A DNA stretch of 40,935 bases from an uncultured Christensenella sp. (lineage in GTDB: Bacteria; Bacillota; Clostridia; Christensenellales; Borkfalkiaceae): NCBI GenBank assembly GCA_910578765.1, contig CAJTRW010000018.1:1-40935 (forward strand), read 5' to 3'. Both the position numbers and the translations under genes were made by a program. Under the pieces are notes generated by a model. It was not told the origin of the DNA. It did no database searches and saw nothing but the letters and a program-made list of their open reading frames with translations. This document shows, piece by piece, positions 7,145-14,564 of the stretch. Each line of letters opens with the position of its first letter. Within the stretch, counting starts at the first letter, position 1.

Positions 7145-7471
7145 ATGGGAAAATATAATTTCGACTTTGAAGTATCCGCCAAAGGCTGGGGAAAATCCGA
7201 AGTAATTATTTATGAAAAAGGTATGGTGTACATCAGCCGAGCAACTGTAAAAAGGCTGGGGTTGAGCGGCGCCAAATTAAGGTGGGGAGAAGATAAAGCC
7301 AATAAAACTCTCGCCTTGAAGAAGGACGAGAACGGGAGGGTGGTACGCGAGGATGCGGTCACCAACTTCTACTGCCCAGCCGAGGTCGCTCGGCGGTACG
7401 CTGGCAGGTACAACATCAAGGTCGAGGAGGGTGTGTATGTCCTCTACCCTGCTGAGGGCGCACACCCGTAG
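7145..7471 (+). CDS. Tandem paralogue B, unknown function
   Basis: A 108-residue protein starting four bases after paralogue A ends. ATG 7145 is chosen because the homology with paralogue A begins there; GGCGGAATAAAAA is a modest ribosome site, so translation is probably coupled. Matching blocks are VIIYEKGMVYISRATVKRLG, LRWGEDKANKTLAL and VARRYAGRYNIKVEEGVYVLYP. The middle third differs between the two, as expected for functional divergence. The two proteins may form a heteromer or recognise different partners. No terminator follows closely. Confidence 0.75.
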   Translation: MGKYNFDFEVSAKGWGKSEVIIYEKGMVYISRATVKRLGLSGAKLRWGEDKANKTLALKKDENGRVVREDAVTNFYCPAEVARRYAGRYNIKVEEGVYVLYPAEGAHP

Positions 7472-7545
7472 GGGCAGGGGGGATGCGAATCTCTGAGGGT
7501 TCTCTCCCTAACAGCGGGGCCGCAACTTCGCACGAATTTTCGCAA
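7472..7545 (+). other. G-rich leader before small terminase, candidate cos region
   Basis: This stretch has GGGGCAGGGGGGATGCGAAT, then a CT-rich block, GCGGGGCCGC, and TTTTCGCAAAATCAAA. A similar G-run, CG-rich core and TTTTCGCAAA order is familiar from the gap between HNH and small-terminase genes of cos phages, and may hold the packaging cut site. It contains no gene. The link to cos is inference. Confidence 0.4.
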
Positions 7546-7595
7546 AATCAAAAATCAAACGTGGAAATCAATTAAATCAAAACTTTAACGTAGTT

Positions 7596-7625
7596 AAAAG
7601 GACGGCGACCGCCGCCCTTTTGATT
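7596..7625 (+). terminator. Intrinsic terminator before small terminase
   Basis: AAAAGG-A-CGGC (7596-7606) pairs with GCCG-C-CCTTTT (7611-7621), with one A/C mismatch and a T-rich run after it. From 7550 to 7676 the sequence is also full of short AAAATCAAAA repeats, making the leader of the terminase gene very AT-rich. Confidence 0.7.
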
Positions 7626-7678
7626 TTATCAGAAAAATCAAAATAATCAAAAATCAGAAAAATCAAAACGGAGGAGAT

Positions 7679-8173
7679 ATGGCAAGTGGTGGAAGACGCC
7701 CTGGCGCAGGGCGACCGAAAAAAGCCGCCGCCCAAAAGATACTCGAAGGTAATCCGGGCAGGCGACCGATTGAGGTTGTGAACCTAAGCGCAGAAGGGAT
7801 AGAGTTGCCAAGCGAACCCCCGTCTTATTTATCAGCCAAGGCAAAGGAAATCTATAAGACGGTATATGCTTGGTTGAAAGGCATAGGCTGTACGGCGGGC
7901 ATACTGCCATACAACTTGGAAGAGTACGCATTCTGTAAAGCACGGTGGCTGGAATGCGAAGAGATGAACACCAAGCACGGCTTGCTGGTCAAAGACCCTA
8001 CAAACGGAAAGGCGATGCCGTCTCCGTTTGTAGCCATGGCTCAGCAGTATTTGAAACAGACTAACGATGTGTGGAACAAGATATACCTTGTAGTCAGAGA
8101 AAGCAAGCTGACAAAGTGGGACGAAAAGAACCCGAATGACGATATAATGGAAAAATTGCTGGGTGGGTCATGA
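7679..8173 (+). CDS. terS: Terminase small subunit, P27 family
   Basis: A 164-residue protein. The N-terminus MASGGRRPGAGRPKKAAAQKILEGNPGRRP is the hallmark of P27-type small terminases. A helical body follows (PSYLSAKAKEIYKTVYAWL, LEEYAFCKARWLE, then QQYLKQTNDVWNKIY) and the normal family length is kept. It recognises the packaging site on phage DNA and loads the large subunit. GGAGGAGA is an excellent ribosome site. Its stop overlaps the next methyltransferase as ATGA. The large subunit is about 8 kb away instead of directly downstream. Confidence 0.93.
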   Translation: MASGGRRPGAGRPKKAAAQKILEGNPGRRPIEVVNLSAEGIELPSEPPSYLSAKAKEIYKTVYAWLKGIGCTAGILPYNLEEYAFCKARWLECEEMNTKHGLLVKDPTNGKAMPSPFVAMAQQYLKQTNDVWNKIYLVVRESKLTKWDEKNPNDDIMEKLLGGS

Positions 8174-8853
8174 AAGAACGAATCATCAGTTCCGTATCCT
8201 ATCGGCAAGAAGAAATCATATCGAACATTCTCAGACTGTATGCGCCAAACGGCATAGATGCCGACCTAACGTATAGCAAAGGCTTCTTTTATAAGAGTGG
8301 CGAAGTTCCGCAGCCAAAGCTGAAGTTCGATATTACTCCACAAACAACGGACACGGTGAAGGCGGACAGTAGAGCAGTACCGCTCAAAAATAACAGTTGC
8401 AGTTGTGTAATGTTCGACCCGCCGTTCCTTGCCACAAAAGGACAGTCGCTTGCAACGGACGTGGGAAATCACATCGCCCGACGGTTCGGCGTATTCCCGA
8501 CAGAGCCAGAGCTGTTTGAATACTACCGCCAAAGCATCGCTGAAATCAAGCGGATACTTAAAGAGAACGGCATTGCAATCATAAAGTGCCAAGACAAAGT
8601 GTCCAGCAGAAAACAATATATATCGCACAATTACATAATCAACTTGGCTAACGAGAGCGGGCTGTATTGCGAAGACATTTTTGTGTTAGTGGCATACAAC
8701 CGACTGCTCTCATCAAAGCACACAAATCAAAAACATGCAAGGAAGTACCACTCGTACTTCCTTGTTTTTCGTAAAAATCAAAAATTAACGGACGCGGTAA
8801 GGAGGAACATGGATGGGGGAATACACCGAACAGAATCCGCTGCGGCTCATTGA
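8170..8853 (+). CDS. DNA methyltransferase-like protein (DPPF motif)
   Basis: A 227-residue protein of the amino-methyltransferase kind. Residues 83-86 are DPPF in CVMFDPPFLATKG, the catalytic motif IV. Downstream ELFEYYRQSIAEIKRILKENGIAIIKCQD matches the helix and strand after motif IV, and ARKYHSYFLVFRK near residues 190-202 is the usual end of such domains. A clear FxGxG SAM-binding motif is not seen, so it may be a shortened enzyme or act with a partner. It is coupled to terS by ATGA and overlaps the next methyltransferase by 41 bases. The last 25 residues lie beyond the domain. Confidence 0.75.
   Translation: MKERIISSVSYRQEEIISNILRLYAPNGIDADLTYSKGFFYKSGEVPQPKLKFDITPQTTDTVKADSRAVPLKNNSCSCVMFDPPFLATKGQSLATDVGNHIARRFGVFPTEPELFEYYRQSIAEIKRILKENGIAIIKCQDKVSSRKQYISHNYIINLANESGLYCEDIFVLVAYNRLLSSKHTNQKHARKYHSYFLVFRKNQKLTDAVRRNMDGGIHRTESAAAH
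8739..8769 (+). terminator. Terminator-like hairpin inside methyltransferase gene
   Basis: AAGGAAGTAC (8739-8748), loop CACTC, GTACTTCCTT (8754-8763), then GTTTTT. A perfect 10-bp stem with a T-run, lying about 85 bases before the end of the coding region. It could lower transcription of the downstream methyltransferase genes. Confidence 0.6.
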
Positions 8854-10528
8854 ATTATTCGCAGGCATAGGCAGCCAAACCCAGGCTCTGACGAATATCG
8901 GAGTGCCGCACACGGTAGTCGGCATATCCGAAATTGACAAGTACGCAATTCAAAGCTACAAGGCTATGCACGGCGAAGTCACGAACTTCGGAGATATCCG
9001 AGAAATTAAATCACTACCCGATGCCGACTTGTGGACATATTCGTTCCCTTGTCAGGATATCTCGGTAGCAGGCAAGGGGGCAGGCATAAAGGAAGGCACC
9101 AGGAGCGGTTTGCTCTTTGAGGTGGAGCGGTTATTGATAACCGCATCTGAAAAAGGAAATCTTCCGAAATACTTGCTTTTGGAAAACGTCAAAAATCTAG
9201 TGAGCAAGAAATTCAAAGCCGACTTTGACCGTTGGCTTTATTTTTTGTCTTCGTTGGGGTACACGAATTATTGGCAGATACTGAACGCCAAAGATTTTGG
9301 AATACCGCAAAACAGAGAGCGTGTCTTCTGTGTTTCTATCCGAGGAGAACATAAGCCGTTCAAGTTTCCCGAAAAGCGAGAACTCAAACTTCGCTTACGG
9401 GATATGATAGACGAAGTTGTCGATGAAAAGTACTACCTCAAGGAAAGCACAATACGCAGTATAATCAATTCATCGTTCAACTCCCGACGCGACAGCATAA
9501 GGAAGGGCGATGATGTTGCCTACACGATATTGGCGAGGGATTTCAAAGGCCCGCAATGCGTTCAGGTTGGAGAGGTTGTCGGGGGAAAATGGGACAAGAT
9601 GCATGACATCAGCCGTCGTGTTTATGAACCCGACGGCATCTCGCCTACGGTGCATTGTCAACAGGGTGGCAACACTGAGCTGAAGATAGCAGAGAACTTT
9701 GTACTCGGCGGTGGCAAGGAAGACCCCGTGATTGTTGCGATGCGTGGACGCAACCCCGATAATCCGTCAGACAGAACGAAGGGCGCACCGCTGGAACAGA
9801 GGCTGGAAGCCAACGAACAGGGAATCTGCAATTCGCTGACCACGGTACAGAAAGACAATCTCGTGATGGAGAAGAAACGCGGGTCAAAAGAATACGTGGC
9901 TCGGCGCTATAAAGAATTCATCGAAGAGAAAGGGTACATCCCTGAAATGTTCGTAGCTTATAACAAACAAGAAGTCGCCGATATTGCGCCGACAATTACA
10001 GGTCAATGCTCTTGTCCGTCGGGCAGCTCGGCTGTACTTAAGCTGGAAACCGATGATGTCAAAGTGCTTGCACCGAACAATTGGGGGCATAAGGCTGGCG
10101 ACGGTACGGCGACCAGAGAGCGGAGAGAAACGGACATTGTGCCTGCCCTCCAAGCGAATGCGGGGCAGACTCAGCAGTCATACTTAAAAATCAAAGTCGC
10201 CACAAAACAAGGCTACGAGAAAGCAGAGGAAGGGGATTATGTAAACATAACATTCCCGAGCAGTAAAACAAAACGCGGTCGTGTTGGAAAAGGCATTGCG
10301 CAAACTCTAACATGCGGTGACGGAAACGCCATCGTAACGGAGAACGTGCGAATCCGTAAACTCACGCCGAGAGAGTGTTTGCGGCTTATGGGCTGGAACG
10401 ATGAACAAATCGATAAAATCGCCGCCGTAAACGTAAGCGCAACACAGCAGTATCGGCAAGCGGGCAACGGAATAGTCGTGCAGGTCTTGGAGTTCATCTT
10501 CAAGGCTTTATTTATGGGGGAAGTATGA
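8813..10528 (+). CDS. DNA cytosine-5 methyltransferase
   Basis: A 571-residue enzyme with all main C5-methyltransferase motifs: I FAGIG (residues 16-20), IV PCQ with catalytic C80, VI ENV (124-126), VIII QNRERV (166-171) and X QAGNG near residue 550. The target-recognition part between VIII and X is unusually long (about 380 residues) and includes several PTI/ARR-type segments, so it may read a long or multiple target. It methylates cytosine in DNA, probably to shield phage DNA from host restriction. ATG 8813 has GGAGG seven bases ahead. Its stop overlaps the next methylase start as ATGA. Confidence 0.93.
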   Translation: MGEYTEQNPLRLIELFAGIGSQTQALTNIGVPHTVVGISEIDKYAIQSYKAMHGEVTNFGDIREIKSLPDADLWTYSFPCQDISVAGKGAGIKEGTRSGLLFEVERLLITASEKGNLPKYLLLENVKNLVSKKFKADFDRWLYFLSSLGYTNYWQILNAKDFGIPQNRERVFCVSIRGEHKPFKFPEKRELKLRLRDMIDEVVDEKYYLKESTIRSIINSSFNSRRDSIRKGDDVAYTILARDFKGPQCVQVGEVVGGKWDKMHDISRRVYEPDGISPTVHCQQGGNTELKIAENFVLGGGKEDPVIVAMRGRNPDNPSDRTKGAPLEQRLEANEQGICNSLTTVQKDNLVMEKKRGSKEYVARRYKEFIEEKGYIPEMFVAYNKQEVADIAPTITGQCSCPSGSSAVLKLETDDVKVLAPNNWGHKAGDGTATRERRETDIVPALQANAGQTQQSYLKIKVATKQGYEKAEEGDYVNITFPSSKTKRGRVGKGIAQTLTCGDGNAIVTENVRIRKLTPRECLRLMGWNDEQIDKIAAVNVSATQQYRQAGNGIVVQVLEFIFKALFMGEV

Positions 10529-11226
10529 GACTGTACCAAGGCGACTGTTTAGAGATTATGCCCAAGCTCAATCCTAATTCTGTCGATATGGTTCTCTGCG
10601 ACTTGCCTTATGGCAGGACACGAAACAAGTGGGATACACAAATTCCGCTTGACAAACTTTGGGCAGAATTTGAGCGCATAGTAAAAGACAATGGGGTGAT
10701 AGTTCTGTTCGCCCAAACGCCATTCGATAAGCAGCTCGGCAGCAGTAATCCGAAGATGCTGAAATACGAGTGGATATGGGTAAAGAAACAAGGAAGCGGA
10801 CACCTTAACGCAAAGAAGATGCCACTCAAACGCCATGAAAATATACTCGTGTTTTATAAGAACCTGCCCAAGTACCATCCGCAAATGACAGAGGGCAAGG
10901 CATACACGGCGCAAAGCGGCCGAGCGAGTAATAACTACGGTAAGCAGAAATCGACGCTCACGGTAAATAATGGCACTCGCTATCCGACGAGCATTCTCGA
11001 ATTTAAATCAGAGAAAGGATTGCACCCGACACAGAAACCCGTTGCTTTATGCGAATACCTCATAAAAACGTACACGGACGAGGGCGACACGGTGTTGGAC
11101 TGCTGTATGGGTAGCGGCACCACGGGTGTGGCAAGTTGCAAGCTCAACCGTGAGTTTATCGGGATAGAAATGGAACAGCAGTACTTTGACCTGTCCTTGA
11201 AACGGATAAGCGAAGTGGCGTTGTGA
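10525..11226 (+). CDS. DNA N6-adenine/N4-cytosine methyltransferase, beta-type order
   Basis: A 233-residue enzyme. Motif IV is CDLPYG (residues 25-30), a conservative DPPY variant. Then come WIWVKK, HENILVFYK, LHPTQKPVALCEYLI, and motif I DCCMGSGTTGVASCKLNREFIGIE near the C-terminus. Motif IV before motif I is the beta arrangement used by compact phage methylases. It likely methylates adenine (or N4 of cytosine) in a short site. It is coupled to the cytosine methylase by ATGA, so the set is one transcription unit starting with terS. Confidence 0.92.
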   Translation: MRLYQGDCLEIMPKLNPNSVDMVLCDLPYGRTRNKWDTQIPLDKLWAEFERIVKDNGVIVLFAQTPFDKQLGSSNPKMLKYEWIWVKKQGSGHLNAKKMPLKRHENILVFYKNLPKYHPQMTEGKAYTAQSGRASNNYGKQKSTLTVNNGTRYPTSILEFKSEKGLHPTQKPVALCEYLIKTYTDEGDTVLDCCMGSGTTGVASCKLNREFIGIEMEQQYFDLSLKRISEVAL

Positions 11227-11236
11227 GGAGGTGTAA

Positions 11237-13111
11237 ATGGATTATATTGCAAGCATCAGCTATGGCAAAGACAGTTTGGCGATGCTGGAAGTTATATCCC
11301 GAAACAACTTGCCTCTCGACCGAATAGTTCACGTGGAGATTATGGCAACGAAAGACATCCCGGCGGATCTTCCGCCGATGATGGAATTCAAAGCAAAAGC
11401 GGATGCAATCATCTATGAAAAGTACGGAATACGGGTAGAGCATATAACAGCGCCTACAACCTATGAGGACGGGTTCTATCATATCTGCAAAGGAAAGAAA
11501 AGCCGAAACGCAGGAAAGATTTACGGATTCCCGTTGCAGAAAGGCAATTGGTGCAACTCCAGGCTCAAGCAATCCGTGCTTGAAAAAGTACAGAAGAATG
11601 CAATCGTGTACATCGGCATAGCGGTGGACGAACCGAAACGCTTTCACAATCTCACCGAAACAAAAAGAAGTCCGCTCGTTGAATACGATTGGACGGAAAA
11701 AATGTGCCGAGATTGGTGTGCGGCAAACGACTTGCTCTCACCGATATACACGCAAACATTAAGAGGCGGATGCTGGTTTTGTCACAACCAAGGCATCAAC
11801 CAGCTCCGCAAACTACGTAAGAACTATCCAGACCTATGGGCGCTACTATTGAAATGGGATAAAGACAGTCCCGTGTCATTTAAGGCGGACGGTCATACGG
11901 TATTGGACTATGAAAAGCGATTCCAAATGGAGTCGACGGCAAAAGTGCCGATAGGCAGAACATTCAAATGGGAAATGACGGAGGACAACAAAATGACAAT
12001 CAGAACATACACGGCGGAATCCGTAACGTGCGGACACCCCGATAAACTTGCAGACCTTATTGCGGACAGCATTCTCGATGAGTGCTTGGAACAGGACGAA
12101 AACAGCAGAGTTGCTTGCGAGGTAATGCTGGCAAATAATAAGTGCTTTATTAGCGGAGAGATAACGACCACCGCCGAGGTGGACTACGAATACATCGCAC
12201 GGTCGGTAATAGCGCAAGTTGGCTATGACCCCAGCAGTATCGAGGTGGAAATCCGCATTCATAAGCAGAGTACAGATATTGCCGCAGCGGTGGACGGAGA
12301 AGAACAGGGTGCAGGCGACCAAGGCATCGTGTACGGTTATGCGACGGACGAAACTCTCAACTTTATGCCGTTGCCCGTTGAGCTTGCGCACCGTTTAACC
12401 AACCGCCTTGAGGAATGCAGGCGAAACAATATCATCACGGGTCTTCGCCCGGACGGAAAAAGTCAGGTTTCAATTCAGTACCGTGGCGACAGGTTCGACA
12501 AGATAACCTCAGTCGTAATTTCGGCACAGCATGACGAGAGAAAAGACCTCGCAGAGCTGACTGCAGAAATCAGAGAAAAGGTGATAGGCAAAGAGCTGAA
12601 AGAATATGACCTTACGGATACGGAAATCCTTATCAATCCGTCGGGTCGCTTTGTTATCGGCGGATTCGAAGCGGATACGGGTCTTACGGGACGCAAACTG
12701 ATGGTGGATACCTACGGCGGAATTGCTCATCACGGCGGTGGTGCATTGAGCGGTAAAGATGCCAGCAAGGTAGACCGTAGCGGTGCTTACTTCGCACGGT
12801 ACATTGCAAAGAATATCGTTGCCGCCGGGCTTGCCGAAAAATGCGAAGTTGCACTCTCCTATGCAATCGGTGTACCCAGACCCACGGCAATTGACGTAAA
12901 CACTTTTTACACGTCGACGGTCAATGAACGGCTCATCGCAAAGGCGGTGGAGAAGGTTTTTGACCTGTCGGTCGTAGGAACAATTGAGAAACTCGATCTT
13001 CGTCGCCCCGTATTTTCTCAGACCGCTGTCGGCGGACATTTCGGCAAAGACTTCCTTGCTTGGGAGAATACCGATAAGACGGAGGCGTTAAATGGAGCAA
13101 TCAAAGCGTGA
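11237..13111 (+). CDS. PP-loop (PAPS-reductase-like) protein fused to S-adenosylmethionine synthetase
   Basis: A 624-residue protein of two enzymes in one frame. Residues 1-250 form a PP-loop ATPase with SYGKDS (8-13), a Cys at 106 and a CWFC pair (179-182), like phage PAPS-reductase-family proteins and DndC relatives. Residues 253-624 form a complete MetK: GHPDK (266-270), GAGDQG (358-363) and GGGALSGKD (500-508, where Leu replaces the usual Phe). MetK makes SAM from methionine and ATP, and the neighbours are SAM-using methylases. At 11993 an in-frame ATG follows GGAGG by eight bases, so MetK may also be made alone. The stop overlaps the sigma gene. The PP-loop substrate is not known. Confidence 0.92.
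   Translation: MDYIASISYGKDSLAMLEVISRNNLPLDRIVHVEIMATKDIPADLPPMMEFKAKADAIIYEKYGIRVEHITAPTTYEDGFYHICKGKKSRNAGKIYGFPLQKGNWCNSRLKQSVLEKVQKNAIVYIGIAVDEPKRFHNLTETKRSPLVEYDWTEKMCRDWCAANDLLSPIYTQTLRGGCWFCHNQGINQLRKLRKNYPDLWALLLKWDKDSPVSFKADGHTVLDYEKRFQMESTAKVPIGRTFKWEMTEDNKMTIRTYTAESVTCGHPDKLADLIADSILDECLEQDENSRVACEVMLANNKCFISGEITTTAEVDYEYIARSVIAQVGYDPSSIEVEIRIHKQSTDIAAAVDGEEQGAGDQGIVYGYATDETLNFMPLPVELAHRLTNRLEECRRNNIITGLRPDGKSQVSIQYRGDRFDKITSVVISAQHDERKDLAELTAEIREKVIGKELKEYDLTDTEILINPSGRFVIGGFEADTGLTGRKLMVDTYGGIAHHGGGALSGKDASKVDRSGAYFARYIAKNIVAAGLAEKCEVALSYAIGVPRPTAIDVNTFYTSTVNERLIAKAVEKVFDLSVVGTIEKLDLRRPVFSQTAVGGHFGKDFLAWENTDKTEALNGAIKA
11980..11995 (+). promoter_or_regulatory. Internal ribosome site and start for the MetK part
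   Basis: GGAGG at 11980-11984 lies eight bases before ATG 11993, in frame with the upstream PP-loop domain and exactly at the first residue of a normal MetK. It probably marks the former gene border, still usable for separate translation. Confidence 0.65.
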
Positions 13112-13625
13112 TAGGCTGATACTTGATAATCAGCGTCTTGTTTATTATTTATACGAGCAATTGTCGAAGACCGATATCGTAAAAAACAATAAGGACGATA
13201 TCGTGTCCGAGGGGATGCTGGGGCTCATCAAAGCCGCTGATACTTTCGACGAAACCAAGGGATTTCAATTCTGTACTTATGCCGGGCTATGTATCCGCAA
13301 CGCAATGCTGATGTACATACGCAAACTTAATAAGCATTGGCACAAAGAAGTATCGCTGTACACGCCAATCGGCGAGGACAATGAAGGCAATCGGATTTGC
13401 TATGCCGATGTAATTCAGAGCGATGCCGAAGACTTCAGCGAAGGCAATAACAGGATACTGCTGAGAGAAGCTATCGACAAGCTCCCCGAGAAAGATAAAG
13501 AAATAATGCTTGCCGTTATTACAGGTTACAAGCAAAGAGAAATCGCCGCAATGATGGGGGTACAGCAATCCTCCATATCACGGCGAATAAAACGTATAAA
13601 AAGAAAAATAAAATCCGGGGTTTAG
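13092..13625 (+). CDS. Sigma-70 family RNA polymerase sigma factor
   Basis: A 177-residue protein with sigma region 2 at about residues 10-80 (DIVSEGMLGLIKAADTF, then GFQFCTYAGLCIRNAMLMYIRK) and region 4 at about 122-175 (DKLPEKDKEIMLAVITGYKQREIAAMMGVQQSSISRRIKRIKRK). Regions 1 and 3 are missing or reduced, as in short phage and sporulation-type sigma factors. It should direct host RNA polymerase to special promoters. It is the last gene of the terS-methylase operon, and its start overlaps the MetK end. The 12-copy promoter element in this window, with an unusual -35 box, is a natural candidate target; this link is inference. Confidence 0.85.
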   Translation: MEQSKRDRLILDNQRLVYYLYEQLSKTDIVKNNKDDIVSEGMLGLIKAADTFDETKGFQFCTYAGLCIRNAMLMYIRKLNKHWHKEVSLYTPIGEDNEGNRICYADVIQSDAEDFSEGNNRILLREAIDKLPEKDKEIMLAVITGYKQREIAAMMGVQQSSISRRIKRIKRKIKSGV

Positions 13626-14065
13626 AGTTTCGTTCTCCCGATAACAAAATCAACGGTGCAGCCAAATCCATCGGCAAGCAAAATGATATTGTCAAGTTTT
13701 GGTGAGAAAGTTCCGTTCTTCCATTCATAAAACCGAGAGCTTGTAATATGTGCAGTTTTATAAATCTGCCACCAAGGACAGTTGAAATGCTCTTTCAAAA
13801 CCTTTAACTGTTCTGAAAACGGCGGAAGCGGATAAAAAGTAGTGGGGTAATTCTCAGGCTCTCTACCTAAAAGAAAGTCTGTAGTGCATCCAAAATAATC
13901 CGCCAGCTTAACTAAGTTTTCAACAGAAGGAGTACGGACACAACGTAAATAGCGCATTATGTTAGTCGGGTCGATACCGATAGCGGTCGCCAACTGCGTT
14001 GCGTTCAATTCCCGCTCAAACATGAGCGAATCAAGTACTTCCGAGAATTTCGACAAATTATCCAT
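13622..14065 (-). CDS. Two-domain HTH (Cro/CI-like) regulator
   Basis: A 147-residue DNA-binding protein made of two similar HTH domains. The first covers about residues 5-68 (ATQLATAIGIDPTNIMRYLRC, then KLADYFGCTTDFLLGRE). The second covers about 82-145 (WWQIYKTAHITSSRFYEWK, then LLADGFGCTVDFVIGR). The shared ending ADxFGCTxDFxxGR shows an internal duplication. It is transcribed opposite to the sigma gene, and the two stops overlap by four bases. Its upstream region is shared with the divergent gene at 14201 and holds an inverted repeat likely to be its operator. It may repress its own promoter and the divergent one. Confidence 0.85.
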   Translation of the reverse strand: MDNLSKFSEVLDSLMFERELNATQLATAIGIDPTNIMRYLRCVRTPSVENLVKLADYFGCTTDFLLGREPENYPTTFYPLPPFSEQLKVLKEHFNCPWWQIYKTAHITSSRFYEWKNGTFSPKLDNIILLADGFGCTVDFVIGRTKL

Positions 14066-14092
14066 AAAACACTCCTTTTTCTACAATTTATT

Positions 14093-14140
14093 CTCTCCCA
14101 TTTCGGCAGTTTTTTGTTGCAACCAGCCCCAACGGGAGAG
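14093..14140. promoter_or_regulatory. Inverted repeat, likely operator of the HTH regulator
   Basis: CTCTCCC (14093-14099) and GGGAGAG (14134-14140) are exact inverted arms, nearly extended by AT on the outside. The right arm touches the TATAAT of the divergent promoter. A further palindrome, GTTGCAAC (14116-14123), lies between and covers its -35 box. Confidence 0.5.
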
Positions 14141-14146
14141 TATAAT
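14117..14146 (+). promoter_or_regulatory. Sigma-A-type promoter for gene at 14201
   Basis: TTGCAA (14117-14122), 18 bp, TATAAT (14141-14146). It is a conventional host-type promoter, in contrast to the 12 repeated cassette promoters, and is flanked by the inverted repeat above. Confidence 0.7.
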
Positions 14147-14200
14147 AGAGGTACACTAAAAGCGCGCAAAAGTGAAAACATTAATTGGAGTTGAAAGGTT

Positions 14201-14416
14201 ATGGAACTGAATCCTAACAAACCCACCGAAGAAGAAACTGAAGAAATGAGCGACACTGTACGGGAGGCAAAAATCCTTCCGCTGGACTTGGCAATGCAGA
14301 TATATCCGTTATTAGAAGATTATTTCTGCGGCACCTTTGCAAAGAACTCAAAAGGAATATTGATGAAGATGGAAAACGGTCAGATATTCCAACTTAAAGT
14401 AGAGGAGGTTGCATAA
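14201..14416 (+). CDS. Small hypothetical protein divergent from HTH regulator
   Basis: A 71-residue acidic protein with a GAAAGG ribosome site. It opens with MELNPNKPTEEETEEMSDT, a flexible charged segment, and ends with a small beta-strand-rich part (GILMKMENGQIFQLKVEEVA). No Cys cluster or membrane span is seen. It has its own host-type promoter under probable control of the divergent HTH regulator, so it may be a regulated partner of that protein. The family is not recognised. A GC-rich hairpin follows, 21 bases after the stop. Confidence 0.65.
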   Translation: MELNPNKPTEEETEEMSDTVREAKILPLDLAMQIYPLLEDYFCGTFAKNSKGILMKMENGQIFQLKVEEVA

Positions 14417-14437
14417 GGCCAAACCGCAATAGAAAAA

Positions 14438-14466
14438 CTCCGCCGCAATAAGGCTTGTCGGCGGAG
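14438..14466 (+). terminator. GC-rich hairpin after gene 14201-14416
   Basis: CTCCGCCG (14438-14445) and CGGCGGAG (14459-14466) form a perfect 8-bp stem with a 13-base loop. It is followed by AAAG and not by a T-run, so it may be a bidirectional, weak or RNA-processing element. Confidence 0.45.
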
Positions 14467-14495
14467 AAAGAAATGATTGTATTAATTATATCAGA

Positions 14496-14561
14496 ATGAT
14501 AAAATCACAGAAAGAGAAAGAATATCGAAAGCTGGCTGATTTTATCGAAAACGGAGAATAA
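14496..14561 (+). CDS. Possible 21-residue upstream peptide
   Basis: ATG 14496 opens a short frame (MIKSQKEKEYRKLADFIENG, E, stop) ending three bases before the next start. It has no clear ribosome site of its own, and the next gene's CGGAGA lies at its end. It could be a coupling leader peptide or chance. Confidence 0.25.
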   Translation: MIKSQKEKEYRKLADFIENGE

Positions 14562-14564
14562 ACA

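Noticed and set aside
7472..7560. A gene in the G-rich leader before terS
   Set aside because: No frame with a ribosome site and coding-like composition; it fits a packaging or leader region better.
8170..8853. Pseudogene call for the DPPF methyltransferase
   Set aside because: It lacks a clear FxGxG motif, but the frame is intact, coupled to both neighbours, and the catalytic motif is present; short active or partner-dependent forms exist.
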